A stretch of 64,000 nt of DNA from an uncultured Prevotellaceae bacterium (GCA_900318815.1 ONMA01000003.1:42466-106465), one strand, 5' to 3'. Numbered from the stretch's first letter, positions 42,323 to 51,472 are shown. Notes: generated by a model not told the origin, from the sequence alone. Made by a program: numbers and translations.

Positions 42323-43027
42323 CTATAGTATATTGATGATTTCTCGGAGCGATGTCACCTCGAAAGTGACGGGATTGGGAGCGGGATAGTGGGGGTAGCG
42401 ATTGAAGTAAAGCGTGTCGAGCCCCGCGTTCTTGGCTCCCATGATGTCGGTCTGGAAGTTGTCGCCAATCATGAGCGTGGTGTCCTTGCAGGCCGCCGAC
42501 ACCTTCAGGGCATAGTCGAAATACTCCTTGGCGGGCTTGTTCACCCCCGCATCCTCGCTCAGGATGATGGTGTCGAAGTAGGGGCGCAGCCCGCAGGAGT
42601 CCAGCTTCTTGTACTGCACCTCATGGAAGCCGTTACTGGTGATGTGCATGCGGTAGCCCTTGCCGTGCAGGTAGTCCACCAGCTCATGGGCACCATCGAC
42701 CACGCCGGGCTTCGAGGCGCAGAAGTCGAGGAACTTGTCGCTCACCTCTAAGCAGTAGTCTGCCGACGGCTCCAGCCCCTTGCCCCGCGCGAGCGGATGC
42801 CTGAACCGCTCCACTATCAGGTAGTCGCGCGTGATTTCTCCCTTGGAATAGCGCGTCCAGAGGTCGATGTTGGTGAGCCAGTAGTCTTCGTAGAACACTC
42901 GCGGGTCGGCAAAGTAGCGTGCCAGTCCGAAATACTCGAACGTCTCGACCAGCGCAATCACGGCGTTGCCGTGGGTGTCGTAGAGCGTGTCGTCGAAGTC
43001 GATGAACAGGTCGGTATAGTGCTTCAT
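42323..43027 (-). CDS. HAD hydrolase, YjjG-type nucleotidase
   Basis: 234 residues. HAD motifs DLFIDFDDTLYDT (D11, D13), ITSNGF, a lysine in NKPAKEYF and GDNFQTDIMGAKNAG. The cap domain and FIDFDDTLYDTHGNA start match YjjG-like pyrimidine nucleotidases that clear non-canonical nucleotides. It begins MKHYTDLF at 43027. Part of the rnf operon. Confidence 0.9.
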   Translation of the reverse strand: MKHYTDLFIDFDDTLYDTHGNAVIALVETFEYFGLARYFADPRVFYEDYWLTNIDLWTRYSKGEITRDYLIVERFRHPLARGKGLEPSADYCLEVSDKFLDFCASKPGVVDGAHELVDYLHGKGYRMHITSNGFHEVQYKKLDSCGLRPYFDTIILSEDAGVNKPAKEYFDYALKVSAACKDTTLMIGDNFQTDIMGAKNAGLDTLYFNRYPHYPAPNPVTFEVTSLREIINIL

Positions 43028-43074
43028 GCTGCAATGATACTTCAATCGTCGGCATTCCCTTGGGGTAGATGCGC

Positions 43075-43677
43075 TCAGTCAAGGCCGAAGAGCGTGCGCA
43101 GACCGCCGTCGACACCCGAGAAGCCCATGAAGGCCAGGCTGAGCAGACCAGCCGAGACCAGCACGATGGCCATGCCCTGCATGCCCTTGGGGATTTTTAC
43201 CAGTTCCAGCTGCTCGCGCATGCCGGCAAACACGGTCATGGCCAGGCCGAAGCCGATAGCAGTGGAGAAGGCATAGACCACGGACTGGAGCAGGGAGAAG
43301 TCCTTCTGGATGACGAGGATGGCCACGCCCAGCACAGCGCAGTTGGTGGTGATGAGCGGCAGGAAGATGCCTAACGCCTGATAGAGGGCAGGCGACACCT
43401 TCTTCAGGACAATCTCGACCATCTGCACCAGCGAGGCGATGACGAGGATAAACGCGATGGTCTGCAGGTAGCCCAGGCCGTTGGGGTCGAGGACAAACTT
43501 CTGCACGAGGTAGGTCACGATGGTGGCCAGCGTCATCACGAAGGCCACGGCAGCCGACATGCCCAGCGAGGTGTCAATCTTCTTCGACACGCCCAGGAAG
43601 GGGCAGATGCCGAGGAACTGTGCCAGCACGATGTTGTTGACAAAGATGGCACTAATGAATATCAGTATGTATTCCAT
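43075..43677 (-). CDS. rnfA: Rnf complex membrane subunit RnfA
   Basis: 200 residues with six hydrophobic segments, starting MEYILIFISAIFVNNIVLAQFLGICPFLGVSK, the hallmark RnfA/NqrE opening with its conserved cysteine. With RnfE it forms the pseudo-symmetric core holding an iron site within the membrane. The start at 43677 fits relatives better than 43695. Sixth of the rnf subunits; separated from rnfE by 159 bases containing a palindromic repeat. Confidence 0.96.
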   Translation of the reverse strand: MEYILIFISAIFVNNIVLAQFLGICPFLGVSKKIDTSLGMSAAVAFVMTLATIVTYLVQKFVLDPNGLGYLQTIAFILVIASLVQMVEIVLKKVSPALYQALGIFLPLITTNCAVLGVAILVIQKDFSLLQSVVYAFSTAIGFGLAMTVFAGMREQLELVKIPKGMQGMAIVLVSAGLLSLAFMGFSGVDGGLRTLFGLD

Positions 43678-43685
43678 AATTTTAA

Positions 43686-43833
43686 GCCCACCCAAGCCCT
43701 TCCAAAGGGAGGGATGTTTAGTTACATGATGGGTGCTCCTTTTATTTGTTACTATTTATTTTTACTTACACTTTTTCAATCTCCTCCCTTTATCTATTCA
43801 GACATCCCTCCCTTTGGGAGGGCTTGGGAGGGC
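43686..43833. repeat. GGGAGGG palindromic repeat inside the rnf operon
   Basis: Arms 43686-43717 (ending AAAGGGAGGGATGT) and 43802-43833 (starting ACATCCCTCCCTTT) are near-perfect inverted copies flanking an AT-rich centre, between rnfE and rnfA. Confidence 0.85.
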
Positions 43834-43836
43834 CAG

Positions 43837-44415
43837 TTATTTTACTCTATTCACCACGGCTATCAGATAGCCCAGGGTGATGAATGCTCCCGGAGGCAAC
43901 ACGAAGAGCAGGATGTTGTAGGTCTCTGGCAGGAGCGTGAAGCCGAAGATGCTGCCACTTCCCAACAGCTCGCGGCAGATGCCTAAGAGCGTGAGACCAA
44001 GCGTGAAGCCTAGGCCGATGCCGATGCCGTCGAAGAGCGAGGCCACAGGACTCTGCTTGGCGGCGAATGCCTCCGCACGTCCGAGGATGACGCAGTTGAC
44101 CACGATAAGGGGGATGAAGAGGCCAAGGGCTGCGTCGACATCGGGCAGAAAAGCCTTGATGACCAGCTGGAGGATGGTGACGAAGGCGGCGATGACCACG
44201 ATGAAGACGGGGATGCGCACCTTGTCAGGCGTGACGCTCTTCAGACAGGAAATCACGAAATTGGTACAGATGAGTACGGCCATCGTGGCCAGGCCCATAG
44301 CCATACCGTTGGAGGCACTGGTGGTAGTGGCCAGCGTGGGACACATGCCAAGCATCAGGACGAACGTAGGGTTCTCCTTGACGATGCCGTTCTTTATAAT
44401 ATTGACGTAACTCAT
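43837..44415 (-). CDS. rnfE: Rnf complex membrane subunit RnfE
   Basis: 192 residues, six membrane segments. Signature ENPTFVLMLGMCPTLATTTSA near the N-terminus (conserved cysteine) and FIPLIVVNCVILGRAEAFA in the middle. Partner of RnfA. Begins MSYVNIIKNG at 44415, 24 bases after rnfG. Confidence 0.96.
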   Translation of the reverse strand: MSYVNIIKNGIVKENPTFVLMLGMCPTLATTTSASNGMAMGLATMAVLICTNFVISCLKSVTPDKVRIPVFIVVIAAFVTILQLVIKAFLPDVDAALGLFIPLIVVNCVILGRAEAFAAKQSPVASLFDGIGIGLGFTLGLTLLGICRELLGSGSIFGFTLLPETYNILLFVLPPGAFITLGYLIAVVNRVK

Positions 44416-44439
44416 AATTGTCTTTTCTATTCTCAATAA

Positions 44440-45063
44440 TCAGTTCTCATTATGCGTGGTGGCTCCTGTCGTGCCGTCGACGGGCGTAGCCTTGAAAGCG
44501 CTATAGGCGTTGTTCACGGCCAGCAGGAAGGCACGGCTGGTGATGGTCGAGGCAGTAATGGCATCCACCTGCCCTCCGTCCTTCGAGACCGTAAGCGGCT
44601 CGGCTGGACTCTTGCCTATGATGTCGCCCTTCTCTCCCTTCTGGAACCACTTGTCGGCCTTGGCTCCCAGTCCGGGGGTCTCGGCATGCTCCAGCAGCGT
44701 GTAGCCCTTGATTGTTCCTTCGGGGTCGAAGCCCACAAGCACCTTCAAGGCACCGCCGAAGCCGCCAACGGTACTCTCAACGGCTGCGCCGAGGTCTTGC
44801 CCCTGCGCGTCCTGCGTCTGGTAGATGATGTAGGTGAGTTCCTTGCCCTTGGCATCGTTCTGCCTGACGGTATCGGTACGGGTGACCACCAGGTCGTTGC
44901 AGGCCAGGACTGCCTTGATGCCGTCGGCCAGGGTCTTTTCCTTCTGCGCGCTGATAGGGCCGCTCGTCATGTCGTTGACGAAGGCGAGGACGGCTCCCAT
45001 GATGACCGCTACTGCTGTGAGCACCAGCGCCATGTTGGTAAGTGATGATTCTAACTTCTTCAT
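44440..45063 (-). CDS. rnfG: Rnf complex FMN-binding subunit RnfG
   Basis: 207 residues. One N-terminal membrane helix (MALVLTAVAVIMGAVLAFVND) and a periplasmic FMN-binding domain; the covalent flavin site is the threonine in TASTITSRAF, matching the S/T-x-A-T-x-TS consensus. GLGAKADKWF is also typical. Start at 45063 (MKKLESSLTN), 7 bases after rnfD. Confidence 0.95.
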   Translation of the reverse strand: MKKLESSLTNMALVLTAVAVIMGAVLAFVNDMTSGPISAQKEKTLADGIKAVLACNDLVVTRTDTVRQNDAKGKELTYIIYQTQDAQGQDLGAAVESTVGGFGGALKVLVGFDPEGTIKGYTLLEHAETPGLGAKADKWFQKGEKGDIIGKSPAEPLTVSKDGGQVDAITASTITSRAFLLAVNNAYSAFKATPVDGTTGATTHNEN

Positions 45064-45070
45064 ATTCTTC

Positions 45071-46075
45071 TTACTTTTTAGCTGGTACTTCGCCGAAGCG
45101 CTTGGGTTTGACGTAGGTATTAATAAGCGGAGTGAAGGCATTCATAATCAGGATGGCAAACGACATGCCCTCGGGGTAGGCACCCCAGTTGCGGATGACA
45201 ACGGTGAGCAGGCCGATGGCCACGCCATAGATGAGCTGCCCCTTCGGAGTCATGGGCGACGTGACGTAGTCGGTGGCCATGAAGATGGCACCCAGCAGCA
45301 AACCGCCACTCAGTATCACCGTGGTGGGGTCGGCATAGATGGGATCGGCCAGGTGCAGGAGCATGCTAAACACGAACACCGTTGCAACGATGCTGACGGG
45401 GATGTGCCAGGTGATAATCTTGCGCCAGATCATGTAGGCAAAGCCGAGTATCAGGGCCAGGCCGCAAATCTCGCCGATGGTGCCGGCACCGCCGCCGATG
45501 GAGTAGTCGCCAAGCAGCAGGGAGAAGGCGTCGGGCAACTGTTCGAGCACGCCCGCGTCGCCGCTCTTGATGGCCTCCTTCATCACGGCCAGCGGCGTGG
45601 CTCCCGTAGTGGCATCGGTATAGTTCATCCATTGTCCGGGCAGGGGCCACGACGTCATCTGGGCGGGGAAGGCCACGAGCAGGGCGCATCGACCCACGAG
45701 CGCAGGATTGAAGATGTTGCACCCCAGACCGCCGAAGGTCATCTTGGCCACGCCGATGGCAAAGAGCGCGCCGATGATGATAATCCAGACGGGCAGGTTC
45801 GAAGGCAGGTTCATGCCGAGCAGCAGGCCCGTCAAGGCTGCCGAACCGTCGAGGATGGTGTTGTGCGGGTTCTTGAGAAGATATTTATTAATGGCCCACT
45901 CGAAAAAGACGCAGGCTGCCACGCTGGTGAGACACACGATGACCGAACCCAGGCCGAAGTAGAAGAACGACACGAGCAGCGCAGGCAGCAGGGCGATGAT
46001 GACCCCGTACATGTTGCGCTCCACGGTGTCTGTTCCGTGTGCGTGTGGCGATAGTGAAACGATTAATTTACTCAT
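45071..46075 (-). CDS. rnfD: Rnf complex membrane subunit RnfD
   Basis: 334 residues, about nine membrane segments, start MSKLIVSLSPHAHG. The covalent FMN threonine is in TDATTGATPL. NIFNPALVGRC and FMATDYVTSP are conserved. Together with RnfG it carries electrons through the membrane coupled to ion pumping. Confidence 0.96.
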   Translation of the reverse strand: MSKLIVSLSPHAHGTDTVERNMYGVIIALLPALLVSFFYFGLGSVIVCLTSVAACVFFEWAINKYLLKNPHNTILDGSAALTGLLLGMNLPSNLPVWIIIIGALFAIGVAKMTFGGLGCNIFNPALVGRCALLVAFPAQMTSWPLPGQWMNYTDATTGATPLAVMKEAIKSGDAGVLEQLPDAFSLLLGDYSIGGGAGTIGEICGLALILGFAYMIWRKIITWHIPVSIVATVFVFSMLLHLADPIYADPTTVILSGGLLLGAIFMATDYVTSPMTPKGQLIYGVAIGLLTVVIRNWGAYPEGMSFAILIMNAFTPLINTYVKPKRFGEVPAKK

Positions 46076-46129
46076 ATTCTTTTCTTTCTGCCACGATTTC
46101 CGCGCAAGGGCGCGATTCGTGGCCGTTGG

Positions 46130-47497
46130 TTATTTCTTGGCGTTTCTGTTTCTGATGATTCCCATGACGGTTGATTTGCCCTGGCGGATGTTATCGAGCA
46201 GGGGTCGGTGGGCAGGACAGGTGAACTGGCACGAGCCGCACTCGATACACGACACGATGTCCTCATGCTCGGCACGCTCCCAGTTCTTCAGGTCGCTCAG
46301 CCTGGCCAGCAGGTAAGGCTCCAGACCCATGGGGCAGGCTCCCACGCACTTGGCACAACGGATACAGGGCTGCGGCTCCTTTCGGCGAGCATCGTCACCG
46401 CTGAGGATGGTCACCGAGTTCGTACCCTTGCAGATGGGCACCTCGATGCTGGTCAGCGCCTTGCCCATCATGGGACCTCCGGCCAACAGCTTGTTGTCGC
46501 CCTCGGGCATACCGCCGCAGGCCTCGATTAGGTCTTTCATGGGCGTACCCATGCGCACGAGGAAGTTGCCGGGATGGGCCAACAGCTTACCCGTCACGGT
46601 GGTATATCGCTCGAAGAGGGGCTTGCGCTTCATCACGGCCTCATAGACGGCGAAGGCCGTACCCACGTTCTGCACGATGGCTCCCACGTTGACGGGGATG
46701 GCAGGCGGGGCAGGCACCTGACGGCGAATCACAGCATCGACAAGCTGCTTCTCGCCGCCTTGCGGATAGCGTTGGGCCAGGGGAACCACCTCGACGGAGT
46801 ATGCAGAAGCGGAAAACGCCTCGGCACACTTCTTCGTCAGCAGCTCGATGGCGGCGGGCTTGTTGGTCTCTATGCCGATGTAGCCCTTAGTCACCTTGGC
46901 TCCCTTCATGAGCAGCTCTAAGCCTACAAGAATCTCGTCGGCATGCTCCATCATCAGCCGGTAGTCGGCGGTGATGTAAGGCTCGCACTCCACTGCGTTG
47001 ATGATGACACACTCGGCCTTGGCCGTGGGGGGCGGGGTGAGCTTGATGAAGGTGGGGAAGCACGCGCCGCCCATACCTACCACACCCGCGTTCTTGATGC
47101 GGGCCACAATCTCCTCGGGCGTAAGCTCGGGATGGTCTTTCACCTGCTCTAACTTGTCTGAGCGGTCGATGCTCTCCTCCCACTCGTCGCCCTCTACATT
47201 AATAATAATAACGGGCTTGCGATAGCCGGTGGCATCGATGGCGGTATCAATCTTGAACACCGTGCCGCTGACCGACGAGAAGATAGGGGCAGAGACGAAA
47301 CCGCCAGCCTCGGCAATCAACGTGCCCACCTTCACCTTGTCGCCCTTCTGAACCACGGGCTTGGCAGGTGCGCCGATGTGCTGGCTCAGGGGGAAGATGG
47401 CCTGCCGTGGCAAAGCTGCCACCTGAGTAGCCACCTCGTGCGTGAGCTTGTTCTCTTCTGGGTGAACGCCACCGATGCGGAATGTTCTGATGTTCAT
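46130..47497 (-). CDS. rnfC: Rnf complex subunit RnfC
   Basis: 455 residues. NADH/FMN-binding module with GVVGMGGACFPTFIKL and ECEPYITADYRLMMEHADEI, then two 4Fe-4S motifs, CIRCAKCVGACPMGLEP and CIECGSCQFTCPAHRP. It exchanges electrons with NAD. Its ATG overlaps the rnfB stop (ATGA), so the two are coupled. Confidence 0.97.
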   Translation of the reverse strand: MNIRTFRIGGVHPEENKLTHEVATQVAALPRQAIFPLSQHIGAPAKPVVQKGDKVKVGTLIAEAGGFVSAPIFSSVSGTVFKIDTAIDATGYRKPVIIINVEGDEWEESIDRSDKLEQVKDHPELTPEEIVARIKNAGVVGMGGACFPTFIKLTPPPTAKAECVIINAVECEPYITADYRLMMEHADEILVGLELLMKGAKVTKGYIGIETNKPAAIELLTKKCAEAFSASAYSVEVVPLAQRYPQGGEKQLVDAVIRRQVPAPPAIPVNVGAIVQNVGTAFAVYEAVMKRKPLFERYTTVTGKLLAHPGNFLVRMGTPMKDLIEACGGMPEGDNKLLAGGPMMGKALTSIEVPICKGTNSVTILSGDDARRKEPQPCIRCAKCVGACPMGLEPYLLARLSDLKNWERAEHEDIVSCIECGSCQFTCPAHRPLLDNIRQGKSTVMGIIRNRNAKK

Positions 47498-48417
47498 GCT
47501 TTGGCCTCCTTTCCTTCTGCTTTAGGGGTTACTGTTGTTGCGGGTTCAGCCTTGGGTGCAGCCGGTTCCTTGGGCTTGGGTGCCGGAGCGGGGCTGGGGA
47601 AGTTGACGTCGCGGATGGCCTTGGTGGGGCACACGCCGACGCACTTGCGGCACAGGCGGCACTTCTCCGGGTCGATGTAGGAGCAGTTGGCCGTCACGGT
47701 GATGGCTCCGAAGGGGCACTCCTTCTCGCACTTGCCGCAGCCGATGCAGCTCACCTTGCACGCCTTCATCGACACGGCACCCTTGTCCTTGTTGACGCAC
47801 GACACGAAGACGCGACGGCTCTTCGGGCCCTTCTTGCGCAGTTCGATGATGCTACGCGGACAAGCCTTGGCACAGGCTCCGCAGGCCGTACATTTCTCGT
47901 CGTCGACCTCGGGCAGACCCGTTGCCTCGTTAATGCGGATGGCCCCAAACTGGCAGGCGGCCACGCAGTCGCCACACCCTAAGCACCCAAAGCCACAGGC
48001 GGTTTCACCGGCTCCGCAGGCGTGCATGGCGGCACACGTGCGCAGTCCGGCATACTCGGCAATCTTGGGGCGAAGCTCGCAAGTGCCGTTACATCTCACC
48101 ACGGCCACCTTGGGCTCGCCATTGGCAATGGCCATGCCTAAAAGGTCGGCCACACGACCCATCACCTCGGCACCGCCCACAGGACAGCTGAGTCCGTCGA
48201 GGCTTCCGGCATCGGCACCCTTCACCAGGGCATCGGCCATGCCTCCGCATCCGGGAAAACCGCAGCCACCACAGTTGGCACCTGGCAGCAGTTCGGCAAC
48301 TTGCCCGATACGGGGGTCTTCATAGACAGCGAATTTCTTGGAGGCGGCATACAGCACAAGGGCTGCAATGAGTCCGATGGCACCAAGAACAATCACTGCA
48401 ATCAAGATGGAATTCAT
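47494..48417 (-). CDS. rnfB: Rnf complex ferredoxin-type subunit RnfB
   Basis: 307 residues. An N-terminal membrane anchor (ILIAVIVLGAIGLIAALVLYAA), the 4Fe-4S domain motif LPGANCGGCGFPGC, and several ferredoxin clusters (CLGCGDCVAAC, CTACGACAKACP, CIGCGKCEKECP, CRLCRKCVGVCP). It takes electrons from reduced ferredoxin. The C-terminal 35 residues are a proline-, alanine- and lysine-rich tail. Confidence 0.97.
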   Translation of the reverse strand: MNSILIAVIVLGAIGLIAALVLYAASKKFAVYEDPRIGQVAELLPGANCGGCGFPGCGGMADALVKGADAGSLDGLSCPVGGAEVMGRVADLLGMAIANGEPKVAVVRCNGTCELRPKIAEYAGLRTCAAMHACGAGETACGFGCLGCGDCVAACQFGAIRINEATGLPEVDDEKCTACGACAKACPRSIIELRKKGPKSRRVFVSCVNKDKGAVSMKACKVSCIGCGKCEKECPFGAITVTANCSYIDPEKCRLCRKCVGVCPTKAIRDVNFPSPAPAPKPKEPAAPKAEPATTVTPKAEGKEAKA

Positions 48418-48477
48418 AAAAGTACTTTTTAGTTTGATATATTAATTTGTTTTAGTTTGTTTGTCTCACTCAAAGAT

Positions 48478-48514
48478 TCTTCACTCTTCACTCTTCACTC
48501 TTCACTCTTCACTT
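48478..48514. repeat. CTTCACT heptamer tandem repeat at the rseC end
   Basis: About five tandem CTTCACT units. The last codons of rseC (VKSEE and stop) are read from this tract. A similar tract lies at 49516-49557. Confidence 0.85.
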
Positions 48515-48935
48515 CAATACCGAACGCGACATTCCGTGAAATGCGCTCCTTCGCTATCCACAGCACCACGTAGTAAGGCACCAGGCTGCACAAGGCCGCT
48601 ATTCCAGCCACCTCTTCGTCGTGAGTGATCAGGAACGTTGCAACGAGAACCACGAGCAGAAGCACTAACGGCAGGCCGAAGCCCACCATCAACGCCCGGC
48701 GAGCCACTGAGTCGGTCGTACTCACCACCACCGCCTGGCCTACGCTCAGCCCCTTGGGGTCGGATTCCACGTCCACGATTTTCTCTTTCATCTCCGAAGC
48801 CCGGCAATGTGCGGCTATCTGGCAGGCCCCGCAGGCCGAAGTCTGCAGGATGCGCACCCGGATGTGACGCCCCTCAATGCTTTCGATGATGCCATCGTGT
48901 CTGATGTCGTGCGCCATGTCTCTTTCTGTTGTCAT
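48495..48935 (-). CDS. rseC: RseC/RnfB-associated membrane protein
   Basis: 146 residues. Cysteine motif TSACGACQIAAHC near 30, then ASEMKEKIVDVES, and two membrane helices (ALMVGFGLPLVLLLVVLVATFL; IAALCSLVPYYVVLWIA). RseC proteins are linked to Rnf/Rsx maturation or SoxR reduction; the position in front of rnfB fits. Start at 48935 (MTTERDMAHD) or 48917 (MAHDIRHDG); the promoter at 48952-48959 leaves a short leader for either. Confidence 0.9.
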   Translation of the reverse strand: MTTERDMAHDIRHDGIIESIEGRHIRVRILQTSACGACQIAAHCRASEMKEKIVDVESDPKGLSVGQAVVVSTTDSVARRALMVGFGLPLVLLLVVLVATFLITHDEEVAGIAALCSLVPYYVVLWIAKERISRNVAFGIEVKSEE

Positions 48936-48951
48936 TTCGACTTTGCTGATG

Positions 48952-48959
48952 CAAAGGTA
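48952..48959 (-). promoter_or_regulatory. Promoter of the rseC-rnf operon
   Basis: TACCTTTG on the minus strand, -7 consensus. It appears to drive nine genes down to serB; no other promoter was seen in between. Confidence 0.65.
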
Positions 48960-49021
48960 ATACAAAAAAACGAATAACTTATTGAGATAAGGCAATTATT
49001 TTCAAAAATTGTCCATAATCG

Positions 49022-49052
49022 TTTGGAAATACAAAAGTTTTTTATACTTTTG
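49022..49052 (+). promoter_or_regulatory. Promoter of the 49075 gene
   Basis: TTTG (49022-49025), 19 bases, TACTTTTG (49045-49052). Confidence 0.75.
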
Positions 49053-49074
49053 CAACAAAAATATATCAAAAGAG

Positions 49075-49515
49075 ATGAAAGCGACCGAGCAAACACTACA
49101 GCAGATAGGCCGGGCTATTAGAAAGGTGGCCGACAAGTTTCCCCCAACCAAAGAGGCTGTGCTTCTTACCGACCTGCACATCCGCGTGACCCAGGAGACG
49201 GGCGAGTTCGTGGTCTTCGACGACGACGACCAGGAGGTGACGCGCTGCGTCATCGAGCAATGGATTGACAACAAGGACGACAACTTCTACGACGACGTGG
49301 CCAACATCATCAGGAAGGTCATCGACAAGCAGAAGGACACGGTGGGCAACCTCTCCATCCTGAAGCCCTACTCCATCGTGCTCGAAGACGACGACAAGGA
49401 GCCTATGGCCGAGCTTTACGTGGCCGACGGCGACACCGTCATCATCGACCCCGACCTGATGGAGAACCTGGACAAAGACCTCGACGACTTCTTCGACGAG
49501 CTGATGAAGTCGTGA
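49075..49515 (+). CDS. Acidic conserved protein of unknown function
   Basis: 146 residues from the ATG at 49075; an ATG at 49009 is upstream of the promoter. No signal or membrane segment. Segments include LQQIGRAIRKVADKFPPTKEAVLLTDLHIRV, FVVFDDDDQEVTRCVIEQWIDN, SILKPYSIVLEDDDKEPMAELYVAD and an acidic tail LDKDLDDFFDELMKS. It looks like a Bacteroidales core protein with a beta-rich middle; I do not know a function. Divergent from rseC. Confidence 0.8.
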   Translation: MKATEQTLQQIGRAIRKVADKFPPTKEAVLLTDLHIRVTQETGEFVVFDDDDQEVTRCVIEQWIDNKDDNFYDDVANIIRKVIDKQKDTVGNLSILKPYSIVLEDDDKEPMAELYVADGDTVIIDPDLMENLDKDLDDFFDELMKS

Positions 49516-49557
49516 TTCATTCTTCACTCTTCACTCTTCATTCTTCACTCTTCACTC
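49516..49557. repeat. CTTCACT heptamer tandem repeat before the ClC gene
   Basis: TTCTTCACTCTTCACT-type units fill the gap between the 49075 gene and the ClC gene, related to the tract at 48478. Confidence 0.8.
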
Positions 49558-49569
49558 TAAACTCAAATC

Positions 49570-51378
49570 ATGGAGGTTCAAGCAACAGACAGCCAGGTGC
49601 TTACGTGGCGCGACAAACTGCATGCCTGGCGGCAGCAGCACGTCAGCGAGCGCATGTTCATCCTCGTGCTCGCCTTCCTCGTCGGCTTCTTCGCCGCCGT
49701 GGCTGCCTTCGTGCTACATTGGTTCATCAACCAGATAGCCGCCCTGCTCACCAGCTCGTTTGATGCCACCACCTCCAACTGGCCCTACCTCGTCTACCCC
49801 GTCATCGGCATATACCTCACCTCGCTCTTCGTGCGCCATATCGTCAAGGACAATATCTCCCACGGCATCACGCGCATCCTCTATGCCATCAGCCAGAACC
49901 ACTCGCGGCTCAGGTCGCACAACACGTGGTCGAGCGTCATCGCCTCGGCCATCACCATCGGCTTCGGCGGCTCCGTAGGTGCCGAGGCGCCTATCGTCCT
50001 CACCGGCTCGGCCATTGGCTCCAACTTAGGCAAGCTCTTCAAGATGGACTCCCACACGCTGATGCTCCTCGTGGGCTGCGGAGCGGCAGGAGCCATCGCG
50101 GGCATCTTCAAGGCCCCCATCGCCGGACTCGTCTTCACGCTCGAAGTGCTCATGATCGACCTCACCATGGCCTCGCTGCTGCCCATCCTCGTCAGCTGCG
50201 TCACGGCCACCTGCTTCACCTATATCTTCAGCGGCGACGCAGCCCTCTTCACCTTCCACTTAGATAACAACTGGACGGTGGAGCGCGTGCCGGCCTGCAT
50301 CGGGCTCGGCGTGTTCTGCGGACTGGTGAGCCTCTACTTCATCCGCGCTATGGGCTTTGCCGAGGGCATCTTTGCCCGCTTCAAGGAGCGCCCCTACGTG
50401 CGTCTGGCACTCGGCGGCATCACCCTCAGCCTGCTCATCTTCCTCTTCCCCTCCCTCTTCGGCGAGGGCTACGCCTCCATCAACCTGCTGCTCAACGGCC
50501 AGACCGAGGCCGACTGGAACCAGATACTCAACAACTCGCTCTTCTCCGGCGACTCGCACATGCTCATCCCCTACATCGCGCTGGTGCTGCTCACCAAGGT
50601 CTTCGCCACCTCGGCCACCAACGGCGCAGGCGGCTGCGGCGGTACTTTCGCCCCCTCGCTCTTCATCGGATGCTTTGCCGGATTCCTCTTCGCCCGCGTG
50701 TGGAACATAGAGGAGGTCGGGGTCTATGTGCCCGAGAAGAACTTTGCCCTCATGGGCATGGCTGGCGTCATGTCGGGCGTCATGCACGCACCCCTCACCG
50801 GCATCTTCCTCATTGCCGAACTGACGGGCGGCTACAGCCTCTTCCTCCCGCTGATGATTGTCAGCGTCATGTCCTACCTCACCATCATCATCTTCGAGCC
50901 CCACAGCATCTACGGCTCGCGCCTGGCACGCGAGGGACTGCTCATCACCCACCACACCGACCACGCCGTACTCACGCTCATGCAGCTCGACTCCTGCTTG
51001 GAGCGCGACTTCGAGGCCGTGCCACGCGACATGAAGCTGGCTCAGATGGTGCATAAGATAAGCCGCTCGCGCAGCAGCATTCTGCCCGTGACCGATGCCG
51101 CAGGCGTTCTCCTCGGCGAGGTCGACATCACCAAGATTCGGCACATCGTGTTCCGCACAGAGCTGTACCACAACTACACGGCCACACAACTCATGCTGCC
51201 TCCAGCCGCCACCCTCTCCGACCAGATGCCCATGACCGACGTGATGAAAGTATTCGACGAGACTCATGCCGACCAACTGCCCGTACTCGACCACGAAGGC
51301 CATCTCAAGGGCTACATCTCGCGCCAGCGACTCTACAGCCAGTACCGCAAGATGGTGGCCGACATGAGCGAGGACTAA
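49570..51378 (+). CDS. ClC-family chloride channel/transporter with CBS pair
   Basis: 602 residues. The ClC core (about 25-450) shows the selectivity motifs GGSVGAEAPIVLTGS (the gating glutamate is present, in GAEAP instead of the usual GREGP), GAAGAIAGIFKAPIAGLVF and NGAGGCGGTFAPSLFIG. Two CBS domains follow (about 455-600, e.g. RSRSSILPVTDAAGVLLGEV and HADQLPVLDHEGHLKGYI) that usually bind adenine nucleotides. It moves chloride or other anions, by exchange with protons if the second glutamate is kept. Ends at a strong hairpin. Confidence 0.93.
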   Translation: MEVQATDSQVLTWRDKLHAWRQQHVSERMFILVLAFLVGFFAAVAAFVLHWFINQIAALLTSSFDATTSNWPYLVYPVIGIYLTSLFVRHIVKDNISHGITRILYAISQNHSRLRSHNTWSSVIASAITIGFGGSVGAEAPIVLTGSAIGSNLGKLFKMDSHTLMLLVGCGAAGAIAGIFKAPIAGLVFTLEVLMIDLTMASLLPILVSCVTATCFTYIFSGDAALFTFHLDNNWTVERVPACIGLGVFCGLVSLYFIRAMGFAEGIFARFKERPYVRLALGGITLSLLIFLFPSLFGEGYASINLLLNGQTEADWNQILNNSLFSGDSHMLIPYIALVLLTKVFATSATNGAGGCGGTFAPSLFIGCFAGFLFARVWNIEEVGVYVPEKNFALMGMAGVMSGVMHAPLTGIFLIAELTGGYSLFLPLMIVSVMSYLTIIIFEPHSIYGSRLAREGLLITHHTDHAVLTLMQLDSCLERDFEAVPRDMKLAQMVHKISRSRSSILPVTDAAGVLLGEVDITKIRHIVFRTELYHNYTATQLMLPPAATLSDQMPMTDVMKVFDETHADQLPVLDHEGHLKGYISRQRLYSQYRKMVADMSED

Positions 51379-51410
51379 GCACCCTCCCCACACACTTAGA
51401 AGCATTTTCG

Positions 51411-51459
51411 ACCGTCCAATCCACGGGATTGCACCGTTCAATCCTGTAGATTAGACGGT
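51411..51459 (+). terminator. Hairpin after the ClC gene
   Basis: 21-bp stem (ACCGTCCAATCCACGGGATT / AATCCTGTAGATTAGACGGT) in which the only differences are three G-U type pairs, with a 7-base loop. No T run, so terminator function is probable but not certain. Confidence 0.65.
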
Positions 51460-51472
51460 TCCATCTGTTTAT

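Noticed and set aside
44834-46054. 406-codon plus-strand frame across rnfG and rnfD
   Set aside because: Antisense to two clear Rnf subunits; rich in H, G, R and Q as shadow frames are; no promoter or start context.
50260-51441. 393-codon minus-strand frame across the ClC gene
   Set aside because: Antisense shadow; the ClC and CBS motifs on the plus strand are decisive.
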